From Streptomyces sp. NBC_01264 (lineage in GTDB: Bacteria; Actinomycetota; Actinomycetes; Streptomycetales; Streptomycetaceae), in NCBI RefSeq assembly GCF_026340675.1, contig NZ_JAPEOX010000002.1:1426001-1490000 (forward strand): 64,000 nt of DNA, written 5' to 3'. Below, in pieces: positions 52,034-60,299 of this stretch (position 1 is the stretch's first letter; the number at the start of each line of letters is the position of its first letter). The position numbers and the translations under genes were made by a program. The notes under the pieces were generated by a model. The model searched no databases. It was not told where the DNA came from and was given only the letters and a program-made list of their open reading frames with translations.

Positions 52034-53059
52034 CTAGAGCCAGTTCTTGACGGTGTCGACGAGCCGGGCCGGATCGGGTCCCACGGGGGTGACGTTGAGC
52101 ATGGTCACCCCGGCTTCCCGGAAGGCCTCGACGCGCTCGCGCACGTAACCCTCGGGCCCGCACAGCGTGGTGAGTTCGCACAGCTCGTCCGGTACGGCGG
52201 CGGCGGCGTCGCGCTTGCGCCCGGAGAGGTAGAGCTCCTGGATCGTGCGGGCCGCCTCCCCGTACCCGTAGGCGACGGCCAGGTCGTTGTAGAAGTTCTT
52301 GCCGACCGCGCCCATACCGCCGACGTACAGGGCGATCTGCGGCCGCGCGAGATCGCGCAGCGCCGCCGCGTCCTCGCCGATGGCGAGCAGTCCGCCCGCG
52401 ACGACCTGGAGCGGGCCGAGCTCGGGCGCGCGCCGGGCCCCGCCCTCGGCGAGCGGGCCGCCCCACACCGCGTCGGCCTTCTCCGGCACGAAGAGGGTGG
52501 GGAGCCAGCCGTCGGCGATCTCCGCCGTCATCCTCACGTTGGCCGGTCCCAGCGAGGCCACGTAGACGGGGATGTCCGCGCGGACCGGCCGGGTCAGCAT
52601 CTTCAGCGGCTTGCCGTGCCGGCCGCCCTTCCCGGGCGGGAGCGGCATGTCGGTGATGCCGTGGTGGTCGATGGTCTCGCGGCGCCAGATCCGGCGGCAC
52701 AGCTCGACCGTCTCGCGGGTCCGGCCGATCGGCTTGTCGTACGGCTTCCCGTGCCAGCCCTCGACCACCTGCGGGCCCGACGCCCCGAGGCCGAGCATCG
52801 CCCGGCCGCCGGACATCGCGTCCAGGCCGGCCGCGGTCTGGGCGATGAGGGCGGGGGTGCGCGAGTAGACGTTGAGGATGGCCGAGCCGATCTTCATCCG
52901 CTCGGTCCGGGCAGCCAGGTACCCCATGATCGTCGGGGCGTCGAAGCCCCAGGCCTCGGCCACCCACACCGCGTCGAGCCCGGCCGCCTCCAGCTCGGCC
53001 GCCGCGTCGGCGGCGCGGCGCGGATCCGCGGAGTAGTCGAGCATCATCGAGAGTTCCAT
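52034..53059 (-). CDS. LLM class F420-type oxidoreductase
   Basis: A TIM-barrel luciferase-like protein of 341 aa: ADAAAELEAAGLDAVWVAEAWGFDAPTI at the start, LGASGPQVVEGWHG and YVASLGPANVRM. The family uses F420 or FMN to oxidise alcohols or reduce enones, and some members act on fatty-acyl or hydroxy-lipid substrates. The ATG at 53059 shares one base with the stop of the CoA-transferase gene (TGATG). Inside a beta-oxidation operon it may handle a hydroxylated or branched chain; this is inference. Confidence 0.88.
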   Translation of the reverse strand: MELSMMLDYSADPRRAADAAAELEAAGLDAVWVAEAWGFDAPTIMGYLAARTERMKIGSAILNVYSRTPALIAQTAAGLDAMSGGRAMLGLGASGPQVVEGWHGKPYDKPIGRTRETVELCRRIWRRETIDHHGITDMPLPPGKGGRHGKPLKMLTRPVRADIPVYVASLGPANVRMTAEIADGWLPTLFVPEKADAVWGGPLAEGGARRAPELGPLQVVAGGLLAIGEDAAALRDLARPQIALYVGGMGAVGKNFYNDLAVAYGYGEAARTIQELYLSGRKRDAAAAVPDELCELTTLCGPEGYVRERVEAFREAGVTMLNVTPVGPDPARLVDTVKNWL

Positions 53060-54225
53060 CAGGCGTCGGACTCCTTGTCCAGGAGCCCCGGTACGCCCCA
53101 GTCGGCCGCCACCGACTCCGTGTGCGCGCCCGGCAGCGCGGGTCCGCCGACGACGGTGGCCGGGGTCGCGGAGAAGCGGGGCGCGGGGGCCGGCTGGGTG
53201 ATGCCGGCGGCCTCCACGAAGGTCCCGCGGGCGGCCAGGTGCGGATGGTGCGGGGCCTCGCGCAGCGAGAGCACGGGCGCCACGCAGGCGTCGGTGCCCG
53301 CGAAGACGGCCGTCCACTCCTCGCGGGTACGGGACTTGAAGCGCACGGCGACGGCCTCGCGGAGCTCGCCCCAGCGGGCCAGGTCCTTGCGGGCGGGGGC
53401 CTGGTCCTTGATGCCGAGGAGCTCGACGAAGGTGTCGTAGAACTGCTGCTCCAGCGCGCCGACGGCCATGTACCCGCCGTCGGAGGTCTCGTAGCTGCCG
53501 TAGAAGGGGCAGCCGCCGTCGAGGAGGTTGGCCCCGCGCCGGTCCTGCCAGCCGCCGGCCGCCATCATCCCGTGGATCATGGCAGTGAGGTGGGCGGTCC
53601 CGTCGACGATGGCCGCGTCGACGACCTGGCCGGTGCCACCGGGGGTGCGGGCGTGCTGGAGGGCGGCGAGGACGCCGATGACGAGGTAGAGCGAGCCGCC
53701 CGCGTAGTCGCCGACCAGGTTGGCGGGGACGGCCGGGGGTTCGCCCGGGTTGCCGATCATGCCGAGGGCGCCGGTGACCGCGATGTACGCGATGTCGTGC
53801 CCGGCGGTGTGGGCGAGCGGGCCGTCCTGGCCCCAGCCGGTCATCCGGCCGTAGACGAGCCGGGGATTGCGGGCGTGGCAGTCGGCCGGTCCCACGCCGA
53901 GCCGTTCGGCGACCCCGGGGCGGAAGCCCTCGACGAGCACGTCGGCACGCTCGACCAGGTCCAGCACGCGGGCCGGGCCGTCGGCGGACTTCAGGTCGAC
54001 GAGGACGGAGCGCTTGTTGCGGTTGGTGATGTCGTAGGCCGGGTTCACGGCCAGCCCGCCACCGCCGGGCCGGTCCACCCGCACCACGTCGGCGCCCAGG
54101 TCGGCGAGGAGCATGGCGGCGAACGGGCCCGGCCCGATGCCGGCCAGCTCGACGACGCGCACGCCCGCGAGCGGGCCCCCGCCGCTTCCGGCCGACGTCC
54201 CCGCCGCGTTCCCTGTCACTGCCAT
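53059..54225 (-). CDS. CaiB/BaiF CoA-transferase (2-methylacyl-CoA racemase-like)
   Basis: A class III CoA-transferase of 388 aa: GVRVVELAGIGPGPFAAMLLADLGADVVRVDRP, then NRNKRSVLVDLK and GHDIAYIAVTGAL, typical of alpha-methylacyl-CoA racemases. Racemisation of 2-methyl branched acyl-CoA would let (2R) isomers enter beta-oxidation, which suits the genes that follow. ATG 54225 follows GGGGGCTCG. It is the first gene behind the promoter at 54291-54319. Confidence 0.9.
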   Translation of the reverse strand: MAVTGNAAGTSAGSGGGPLAGVRVVELAGIGPGPFAAMLLADLGADVVRVDRPGGGGLAVNPAYDITNRNKRSVLVDLKSADGPARVLDLVERADVLVEGFRPGVAERLGVGPADCHARNPRLVYGRMTGWGQDGPLAHTAGHDIAYIAVTGALGMIGNPGEPPAVPANLVGDYAGGSLYLVIGVLAALQHARTPGGTGQVVDAAIVDGTAHLTAMIHGMMAAGGWQDRRGANLLDGGCPFYGSYETSDGGYMAVGALEQQFYDTFVELLGIKDQAPARKDLARWGELREAVAVRFKSRTREEWTAVFAGTDACVAPVLSLREAPHHPHLAARGTFVEAAGITQPAPAPRFSATPATVVGGPALPGAHTESVAADWGVPGLLDKESDA

Positions 54226-54272
54226 CGAGCCCCCAGCATCCGGTGGCACCACTGCCGCCACTGTGTGACACA

Positions 54273-54289
54273 ACTGATGTAACACCAGT
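54273..54289. promoter_or_regulatory. operator-like palindrome of the beta-oxidation operon
   Basis: ACTGATGTAACACCAGT, symmetrical at 14 of 17 positions, lying one base downstream of the -10 box, over the expected transcript start. It is probably a repressor site for a TetR- or GntR-type regulator of fatty-acid genes, not encoded next door. Confidence 0.55.
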
Positions 54290-54290
54290 G

Positions 54291-54319
54291 ATGCTAGGAA
54301 CCTGTTCCACTGAGCACAA
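54291..54319 (-). promoter_or_regulatory. promoter of the beta-oxidation operon
   Basis: TTGTGC (54319-54314) and TAGCAT (54296-54291) on the minus strand, with a 17-nt spacer, about 65 nt before the CoA-transferase ATG. Confidence 0.55.
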
Positions 54320-54329
54320 GAGCAAGCGC

Positions 54330-54755
54330 TTAGCCGGTTGGCGCGTTTCCCGCGGGGCCGGGTCCGGCGCCCGGTCCGGTGGCCCGCGCGTCCAGCTCCT
54401 TGAGGTCCCGCTGGAGCGCGACGGTCCGGTAGCTCTCCTCCACCCATTCGCACAGCACCTCGGTGGAGGGCGCCGCCTTCTCCCCCAGCGGCACCGAGAC
54501 CCAGCCGGCCTTCCCCAGCCCGTATCCGGTCGGCTCCGCGCCGGGCGCGGTCATGGCATGACCGTGCAGCGCCTCGTCCTTGAGCTTCACGGAGATCCCG
54601 GGCGACGGGCCGTCGGCGTTCCCGAGGAAGAGGAAGATCTTCTTGTTGACCTTCACCACACAGTCCTCGGGACCCCACGGGAACTCCTCCCGCGCCTGCG
54701 GCAATCCGAGGGCGAACTCCCGGACCGCCTCCCACCTGCGCACCCCAGCCTTCAC
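54330..54755 (-). CDS. MmcQ/YjbR family protein
   Basis: About 141 aa with the CyaY-like YjbR fold: FPWGPEDCVVKVNKKIFLFLG, then SVKLKDEAL and GWVSVPL. The last 15 residues are Gly/Pro/Ala. Relatives are called MmcQ or putative DNA-binding proteins; the role is unclear. I prefer GTG 54755, since GGAGG (54765-54761) lies 5 nt upstream; GTG 54767 would contain that RBS. Confidence 0.8.
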   Translation of the reverse strand: MKAGVRRWEAVREFALGLPQAREEFPWGPEDCVVKVNKKIFLFLGNADGPSPGISVKLKDEALHGHAMTAPGAEPTGYGLGKAGWVSVPLGEKAAPSTEVLCEWVEESYRTVALQRDLKELDARATGPGAGPGPAGNAPTG

Positions 54756-54918
54756 GCGAACCTCCACTCACCGCGGGCCGCGCCCGATCGCACGGACCCT
54801 TCCTCTCCACGCTAGGTCGTCACCTTCGGATCGGGCAGCAGGAACGGGCCCCCGACACGGCCGCGGGACGGACACCCGCTAGCCTCAGCGACCACCGACA
54901 CCGACTGGGAGGCTCCCG

Positions 54919-56124
54919 ATGAACGCAGCTGGCCGGCACGAACCGCGCACCGCGGAACGGGAGTACGACCTCGTGCTCTTCGGCGCGACCGGGTTCGTGG
55001 GGGCGCTGACCGCCGAGTACCTCGCGGCGCACGCCCCCGCGGACTGCCGCTGGGCCCTCGCGGGGCGCGACCTCGCGAAGCTGGAGCGGCTGCGCGAGCG
55101 GCTGACCGCCCTCGACCCGCGCTGCGCGGACCTGCCGCTGCTGCGCGCCGACGCCCAGGACGCCGCGGCGACGCGCGAACTGGCCGCCTCCACCCGGGTG
55201 CTGGCCACGACCGTGGGGCCGTACGTCTGGTACGGGGCCCCGCTGGTGGCCGCCTGCGCCGCGGCCGGCACCGACTACCTGGACCTGACCGGCGAGCCGG
55301 AGTTCGTGGACCGGATGTACGTCGAGCACGACGCCCGGGCCCGCGAGAGCGGCGCCCGCATCGTGCACGCCTGCGGCTTCGACTCCGTTCCGGCCGACCT
55401 CGGGGCGTACTTCACGGTCGCCCAGCTGCCGGCCGGGGTCCCGCTGACCGTGGACGCGTTCGTGCGCTCCAACGCCCTGTTCTCGGGCGGCACCTTCACC
55501 ACGGTGCTGACCGCGCTGGGCCGCGGGCGGCAGAACCTGGCCGCCGCCCGCGCCCGCCGGATGCACGAGCCCCGGCTGCTGGGCCGGCGGGTACGGGTGC
55601 CCGTGGGCGCGCCGCGCTTCAGCCGGGAGACCGGCACCTGGGCGCTGCCCATGCCGGTCCTGGACGTCCAGGTCGTGGCCCGGTCCGCGGCGGCCCTGGA
55701 GCGGTACGGCCCGGACTTCCGCTACCGGCACTACGCCTCCGTACGGCACCTGCCCGTCGCGGTGGGCGGTACGGCGGCGGTCGGCGGGGTGGCCGCCCTC
55801 GCGCAGATCCCGCCGGTGCGCCAGTGGCTCGCGGACCGCTGGGAGCCGGGCCAGGGCCCGGACGCGGAGCGGCGGGCGCGGAGCTGGTTCAGCGTGCGGT
55901 TCGTGGGCGAGGGCGGCGGCCGCCGGGTGTTCACCGAGGTCTCGGGCGGCGACCCGGGGTACGGGGAGACGGCGAAGATGCTGGCGGAGTCCGCGCTCTG
56001 CCTCGCCTACGACGCCCTGCCCGAGCGCTCCGGCCAGCTGACCACCGCCGTGGCGATGGGCGACGCCCTGCTGGACCGGCTCCGACACGCGGGCATCCGT
56101 TTCCGGGTGGCGGCCTCCGACTGA
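54919..56124 (+). CDS. saccharopine dehydrogenase-like (trans-acting enoyl reductase type) protein
   Basis: 401 aa. N-terminal Rossmann NADP-binding LVLFGATGFVGALTAEYLA, then TTVGPYVWYGAPLVAACAAAGTDYLDLTGEP and HACGFDSVPADLGAYF, which match the mycobacterial Rv2449c/Rv2953 type of trans-acting enoyl reductase, with a hydrophobic patch (VAVGGTAAVGGVAALAQI). The substrate here is unknown; a lipid or polyketide intermediate is likely. ATG 54919 has GGGAGG upstream; TAGCCT at 54879-54884 may be the -10 box. Confidence 0.87.
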   Translation: MNAAGRHEPRTAEREYDLVLFGATGFVGALTAEYLAAHAPADCRWALAGRDLAKLERLRERLTALDPRCADLPLLRADAQDAAATRELAASTRVLATTVGPYVWYGAPLVAACAAAGTDYLDLTGEPEFVDRMYVEHDARARESGARIVHACGFDSVPADLGAYFTVAQLPAGVPLTVDAFVRSNALFSGGTFTTVLTALGRGRQNLAAARARRMHEPRLLGRRVRVPVGAPRFSRETGTWALPMPVLDVQVVARSAAALERYGPDFRYRHYASVRHLPVAVGGTAAVGGVAALAQIPPVRQWLADRWEPGQGPDAERRARSWFSVRFVGEGGGRRVFTEVSGGDPGYGETAKMLAESALCLAYDALPERSGQLTTAVAMGDALLDRLRHAGIRFRVAASD

Positions 56125-56127
56125 GGC

Positions 56128-56145
56128 GCCGGCGGCGACGCCGGC
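56128..56145. terminator. terminator between the reductase and nfi genes
   Basis: Perfect 7-bp arms GCCGGCG (56128-56134) and CGCCGGC (56139-56145) with a 4-nt loop in the 29-nt convergent gap. Confidence 0.55.
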
Positions 56146-56153
56146 GGCCCGCT

Positions 56154-56834
56154 CTACGCGGTGGCTTCGCGCAGGGCCCGCCGGCACAGGGAGTCGGCGT
56201 GCCGGGTGGTCTCCGGGATCCGGAAGCGGGGGCTCAGTGCCAGGGCGTGCGCGCAGGCGTTGTCCAGGGACACCCGGTGGCCCACCGACACGTACACGGG
56301 CTTGATCCCGTCCTGCGTGCGCAGCGCCCGCCCGACGACCTCGCCGTCGGGTGCGCGGAGCGGGGAGAGGTCCCCGCGCCGGGCGCCCGGTTCCCCGTAG
56401 GTGAAGGTGAACGGGTTCTTCGCGACGCCGATGGCGGGCAGCCCGGTGACCACCCCGAGGTGGCAGGCGAGCCCGAAGCGGCGCGGGTGGGCCAGCCCGT
56501 AGCCGTCGCAGACGACCAGGCCGGGCGTGACCGTCAGCGCCTCCAGCGCGGCGAGCACGGTCGGCAGCTCGCGGAAGGCGAGCAGTCCGGGTACGTAGGG
56601 GAAGCTGACGCGGCCGACGGAGGTGACCTCCTCCACGACGCGCAGGGTGGCGGCGTCGAGGACGACGGCGGCGGCGGCCACCAGGTCGCGCTCGTCGTCG
56701 TAGGCCACGTCCACCCCGGCGATCAGCCCTTCTCCGGGCGGGGGTCCGGTTTCGGTCAGGACGACGCGGCCGCGCAGCTCGTCCTGTATCGCCTTGGCCT
56801 CGGCCTCGTCGGCGGGAGTCTTCGCACTCGTCAT
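56154..56834 (-). CDS. nfi: endonuclease V
   Basis: 226 aa. It nicks DNA (and cleaves RNA) near deaminated adenine (inosine). Active-site segments are visible: AGVDVAYDDER (metal-binding Asp), YVPGLLAFRELP, VVCDGYGLAHPRRFGLACHLG and GIKPVYVSVGHRVSLDNA. ATG 56834 lies 9 nt after a TACTCT box and has no RBS, so it is probably leaderless. It is divergent from the YciI-like gene with only 26 nt between start codons. Confidence 0.92.
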   Translation of the reverse strand: MTSAKTPADEAEAKAIQDELRGRVVLTETGPPPGEGLIAGVDVAYDDERDLVAAAAVVLDAATLRVVEEVTSVGRVSFPYVPGLLAFRELPTVLAALEALTVTPGLVVCDGYGLAHPRRFGLACHLGVVTGLPAIGVAKNPFTFTYGEPGARRGDLSPLRAPDGEVVGRALRTQDGIKPVYVSVGHRVSLDNACAHALALSPRFRIPETTRHADSLCRRALREATA

Positions 56835-56843
56835 AGTGGTGCG

Positions 56844-56853
56844 AGAGTAGCCT
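56844..56853. promoter_or_regulatory. overlapping divergent leaderless -10 boxes
   Basis: TACTCT on the minus strand (56849-56844, for nfi) and TAGCCT on the plus strand (56848-56853, for the YciI-like gene) overlap by two bases. They lie 9 and 7 nt from the two start codons. Confidence 0.55.
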
Positions 56854-56860
56854 GGCGATC

Positions 56861-57160
56861 ATGTTCGTCATGGAGCTCACCTACACCGCGCCCGTCGAAG
56901 CCGTCGAAGAAGTGATGGACGCGCACATCGCCTGGCTGGACGGTTACTACGCGGCCGGCATCTTCCTCGCCTCGGGCCGCAAGGTCCCGCGGGACGGGGG
57001 CATGATCCTGGCCGGTGGCGTCTCCCGCCGGGAGATCGAGAGGATCGCGGCCGGGGACCCCTTCGCGGTGGCGGGCGTCTGCACTTACCGCATCACCGAG
57101 TTCATGGCGACGAAGACCTCGTCGGACCTGGCGACGGTGCGGGAGAACCCGGAGCTCTAG
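56861..57160 (+). CDS. YciI-like protein
   Basis: A 99-aa dimeric alpha-beta barrel fold of the YCII family: MELTYTAPVEAVEEVMDAHIAWLDGYYAAGIFLASGRK, with the conserved His in AHIAWL and the Asp in RDGGMIL that form the putative active site. The reaction is unknown for most members. Its proximity to nfi may mean co-regulation rather than shared chemistry. Confidence 0.85.
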   Translation: MFVMELTYTAPVEAVEEVMDAHIAWLDGYYAAGIFLASGRKVPRDGGMILAGGVSRREIERIAAGDPFAVAGVCTYRITEFMATKTSSDLATVRENPEL

Positions 57161-57167
57161 GGGGTGT

Positions 57168-57186
57168 CCTGCCGCGGCCCGGCAGG
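57168..57186 (+). terminator. terminator after the YciI-like gene
   Basis: Perfect 7-bp arms CCTGCCG (57168-57174) and CGGCAGG (57180-57186), 8 nt after the stop. Confidence 0.6.
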
Positions 57187-57312
57187 GCGCCGGATGCTGC
57201 CGGACGGGTGATCCGGAGCCTGCTTTGGGCCTGTGGAGTGAGCGGGAACCGGCCTTAATGGAACTCCTCCGGGGCCCGCCGACAGGTCCTGGATCCCGGC
57301 GCCACCCGTCAC

Positions 57313-57330
57313 CCTGTGCGATCACACAGG
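57313..57330. promoter_or_regulatory. palindrome CCTGTG-N6-CACAGG upstream of the SsgA-like gene
   Basis: A perfect 6-bp inverted repeat with a CGATCA centre. The inner part has a TGTG-N6-CACA layout like sites of CRP/FNR-type dimers; the true binder is unknown. Confidence 0.45.
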
Positions 57331-57460
57331 CGTGTTCAGGCCAATCGGTGACACAGCTCACTCCGGTTGGCGTGCACGGATTCGCCGCCCCACGCGTCTA
57401 TCCCGTTGCCGGACCCCCACCCCGCGGTCCGGCACGAGATCCGCCGCAAGGGAGCGAGCC

Positions 57461-57877
57461 TTGATCACTGTCATCGAGCAGGCCGTGCAGGCCCGACTGA
57501 TCGCCACCGCGCCGAAGGTCGACACCGTACCCGTCACGCTCTGCTACGACCGGTCCGATCCCTTCGCCGTCCGGATGGCCTTCCCCGCGCCCGCCACGCT
57601 GGAGGGCATCGAGGTCTCGTGGACCTTCTCGCGCGAGCTGCTGGAGTGCGGGCTGGACCGCCCGTCCGGCTGCGGGGACGTGCGCGTGCGCCCGTACGAC
57701 GCCGACCGGACCACCGTGGAGTTCCACGCCCCCGAGGGGGTCGCGATCGTGCTGATGGTGACGGCCGAGCTGCACCGGTTCCTGGAGCGGGCCTCGACGA
57801 TCGTGCCGCCCGGCCTGGAGCACCTGTACCTCGACATGGACCAGAGCCTCGACGAGCTGATGCGCGGCTCCTGCTGA
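57461..57877 (+). CDS. SsgA-like sporulation/cell-division regulator
   Basis: 138 aa with the SALP family features: VPVTLCYDRSDPFAVRMAFP, the WTFSRELLECGLDRPSGCGDVRVRP core, and the acidic end LDMDQSLDEL. SALPs are confined to sporulating actinomycetes and help place division proteins (SsgB recruits FtsZ). Which paralogue this is cannot be fixed; it is not clearly SsgA or SsgB. The TTG start at 57461 has GGGAG 7 nt upstream; no ATG exists before the conserved region. Confidence 0.9.
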   Translation: MITVIEQAVQARLIATAPKVDTVPVTLCYDRSDPFAVRMAFPAPATLEGIEVSWTFSRELLECGLDRPSGCGDVRVRPYDADRTTVEFHAPEGVAIVLMVTAELHRFLERASTIVPPGLEHLYLDMDQSLDELMRGSC

Positions 57878-57933
57878 GGCCGTGCTCCGGGAGCACGCTC
57901 CGGGGCCATGCTCCGGGGCCACGGTTAATTCGT

Positions 57934-57963
57934 TTGCCGACGGCTTCCGCCGCGCCGTAGCTT
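57934..57963 (+). promoter_or_regulatory. promoter of the second ABC-F gene
   Basis: TTGCCG (57934-57939) and TAGCTT (57958-57963) with an 18-nt spacer. The transcript would start near 57970 and carry a ~130-nt leader. Confidence 0.6.
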
Positions 57964-58000
57964 CGTAGACGCCCCATCGCCGTCGAAACGGAGCAGGACA

Positions 58001-58060
58001 TTGTTCCTCTGAGGTCCGAGACACCGACCCACCGCCTTCTGCCGCGGTCCGCTGTGTCTC
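58001..58060 (+). promoter_or_regulatory. ABC-F leader: tiny ORF and hairpin
   Basis: GGAG (57990-57993) precedes a TTG-TTC-CTC-TGA mini-ORF (58001-58012) by 7 nt. The sequence after it can form a stem from GAGACAC (58018-58024) and GTGTCTC (58054-58060). A second short stem, GTTGC/GCAAC (58067-58089), ends just before the RBS. The layout is like ribosome-mediated attenuators of resistance ABC-F genes. Confidence 0.45.
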
Positions 58061-58101
58061 CCCCGCGTTGCACTCACCACTCACGCAACCTGGAGGCCTC
58101 C

Positions 58102-59742
58102 ATGAGTCCTGCTCCCACCTTCATCACCTGCTCCGACCTGTCCTTCGACTGGCCGGACGGAACGCCCGTCTTCGACGGGTTCCAACTCTCCGTGGGCCCC
58201 GGCCGCACCGGCCTGATCGGGCGCAACGGCTGCGGGAAGTCCACCCTGCTGAAGCTGATCGCCGGGGAACTGGCGCCGGGCGAGGGGCAGTTGGCCGTCG
58301 CCGGCACCGTCGGACAGCTTCCGCAGACCGTCACCTTCGACACCACCCTGCGGGTGGACGAGGCGCTCGGCGTGCACACCGCCCGGGCCGCCCTGCACGC
58401 CATCGAGGCGGGCGAGGCGACCGAGGCCAACTTCACCGCGGTCGGCGACGACTGGGACGTGGAGGAGCGGGCCCTGGCCACGCTCGACCAGCTCGGGCTC
58501 GGCCGCATCGGACTGGACCGCACCACCGGCGAACTGTCGGGCGGGGAGTGCGTACTGCTCCGGCTGGCCGCTCTGCTGCTGAGCCGTCCGGACGTCCTGC
58601 TGCTGGACGAGCCCACCAACAACCTCGACCTCAGGGCCCGGCGCCGACTGTACGCGGCCGTCGAATCCTGGTCCGGGGTGATGCTCCTGGTCAGCCACGA
58701 CCGGGAGCTGCTGGACCGGGTCGACCAGATCGCGGACCTTCACGACGGTGAAATCCGCTGGTACGGCGGCAACTTCACGGACTACGAGGAGATGCTCGCG
58801 GCCGAGCAGGAGGCGGCCGAGCGGATGGTCCGGGTCGCGGAGGGCGACGTACAGCGGCAGAAGCGCGAACTGGCGCAGGCGCACGCGAAGCTGGCCCGGC
58901 GCAAGCGGTACGGCCAGAAGATGTACGACACCAAGCGCGAGCCGAAGATCGTCATGGGCGCCCGCAAGCGCGCGGCGCAGGAGTCGGCGGGCAAGCACCG
59001 CATCATGCACACCGAGAAGCTGGCGGAGGCGGAGGAACGCCTCGACCAGGCGGAGCTGGCGGTGCGCGACGACGCCGAGATCCGGATCAAACTGCCCGCC
59101 ACCCAGGTCCCGCCGGGCCGCCGCGTGCTCACCCTGAGCGGTTTGCACCCGGTGCACGGCTCCGCGATCCCGGGCGAGTGGGAGCTGCGCGGTCCGGAGC
59201 GGGTCGCACTGGTGGGGGCCAACGGCTCGGGCAAGACCACCCTGCTGCGCACGATCGCGGGCCAACTGGCCTCGCTGTCGGGCGAGTCGGTGACCCATGT
59301 CCCGGTCCGTTTCCTGCCGCAGCGGCTCGACGTACTGGACGACGACCGCTCGGTCGTGGAGAACGTGGCGCGGTTCGCCCCGCACGCGACGAACAACCTG
59401 ATCCGGGCGCGGCTCGCGCACTTCCTGTTCCGGGGTGCGCGGGCGGACCGGCCGGCGGGCACGCTGTCGGGCGGCGAACGATTCCGGGCGACGCTGGCGG
59501 CACTGCTGCTCGCGGAGCCGGCCCCGCAGCTGCTCATGCTGGACGAGCCGACGAACAATCTGGACCTGGGATCCGTACGGCAGTTGACCGACGCCCTGGA
59601 TTCCTACGAAGGGGCGCTCGTGGTCGCGAGCCACGACGTGCCGTTCCTGGAGGCGATCGGCATCACGCGGTGGCTGCTGCTCGACGACGGTCTGCGGCCG
59701 ACGACGGCCGAGGAGGTCCACCGGTCGCTGTGGCGCGGGTGA
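58102..59742 (+). CDS. ABC-F family ATPase with attenuator-like leader
   Basis: 546 aa with two ABC domains: Walker A GRNGCGKST and GANGSGKTT, signatures LSGGECVLL and LSGGERFRATL, Walker B LLLDEPTNNLD and LMLDEPTNNLD. The linker (about residues 225-345) is long and charged, with a basic RRKRYGQKMYDTKREPK stretch. It may protect ribosomes against an antibiotic (TlrC/OleB-like) or act in translation. ATG 58102 follows GGAGG; an in-frame GTG at 58054 is unlikely to be used. Confidence 0.9.
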   Translation: MSPAPTFITCSDLSFDWPDGTPVFDGFQLSVGPGRTGLIGRNGCGKSTLLKLIAGELAPGEGQLAVAGTVGQLPQTVTFDTTLRVDEALGVHTARAALHAIEAGEATEANFTAVGDDWDVEERALATLDQLGLGRIGLDRTTGELSGGECVLLRLAALLLSRPDVLLLDEPTNNLDLRARRRLYAAVESWSGVMLLVSHDRELLDRVDQIADLHDGEIRWYGGNFTDYEEMLAAEQEAAERMVRVAEGDVQRQKRELAQAHAKLARRKRYGQKMYDTKREPKIVMGARKRAAQESAGKHRIMHTEKLAEAEERLDQAELAVRDDAEIRIKLPATQVPPGRRVLTLSGLHPVHGSAIPGEWELRGPERVALVGANGSGKTTLLRTIAGQLASLSGESVTHVPVRFLPQRLDVLDDDRSVVENVARFAPHATNNLIRARLAHFLFRGARADRPAGTLSGGERFRATLAALLLAEPAPQLLMLDEPTNNLDLGSVRQLTDALDSYEGALVVASHDVPFLEAIGITRWLLLDDGLRPTTAEEVHRSLWRG

Positions 59743-59748
59743 CCCGCG

Positions 59749-60216
59749 CTAACGCGGCAGGGGCAGTAACGCCCAGGACTTGGTGCCGCCCATCGGGGTG
59801 AGCACCGGGGTGAGTCCCCAGTCCCCGCCGCAGGCCTCGACCACGGCCGACAGCAGCCACATCCCGCGGCTGCGCCGCCTCCGGCACTCCTCGCTCGCCT
59901 CGGGCGAGGAGTGCGCGGGGTGCTGGTCGAAGACGACGATCCGCAGCGCGTCGAACTGCCAGCGGACCTTGAGCACCATTTCCTTGTCGGGCGTGAACCG
60001 GTAGGCGCAGGCCACGAGTTCGGACGCGGCCAGGGCCGCGTTGTCGCACAGGTCGGGCAGTCCGTGCCGGTCGAGCAGGGAGCGCAGGGCGCCCCGGGCC
60101 CTGCCCGCACAGTGGGCGCCGCCCGGCAGACCTATGGAATAGCTCAGTTTCTCCGCCCCTGGCGGGGCCTGCCGGAACTCGTGAACCGACCGCAGGCCAC
60201 GGAGAGTGCCCGTCAT
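59749..60216 (-). CDS. HATPase-fold regulator of the XRE triad
   Basis: 155 aa, of the RsbW-like ATP-binding type. LAASELVACAYRF occupies the N-box, but the usual Asn is Ala or Cys here, and the G-box is weak (RRSRGMWLLSAVV), so ATP binding may be lost. Such genes are found divergent from WhiJ-like XRE regulators in Streptomyces. ATG 60216 is set by GGAG at a 7-nt spacing. Confidence 0.78.
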   Translation of the reverse strand: MTGTLRGLRSVHEFRQAPPGAEKLSYSIGLPGGAHCAGRARGALRSLLDRHGLPDLCDNAALAASELVACAYRFTPDKEMVLKVRWQFDALRIVVFDQHPAHSSPEASEECRRRRSRGMWLLSAVVEACGGDWGLTPVLTPMGGTKSWALLPLPR

Positions 60217-60299
60217 CGTGCTGCTCCAAGGTTCTGAGGTGCTGAATGCGCTGATCGCCGTGTGGTCATACAAGAGCTGGAGGTCGCCCCGTGTGAGGC

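Larger units (their letters stand above)
57161..57460 (+). promoter_or_regulatory. spacer before the SsgA-like gene
   Basis: No gene seen. It contains the terminator of the YciI-like gene (57168-57186) and, 130 nt before the SsgA-like start, a palindrome (57313-57330). The promoter itself is not obvious. Confidence 0.5.
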
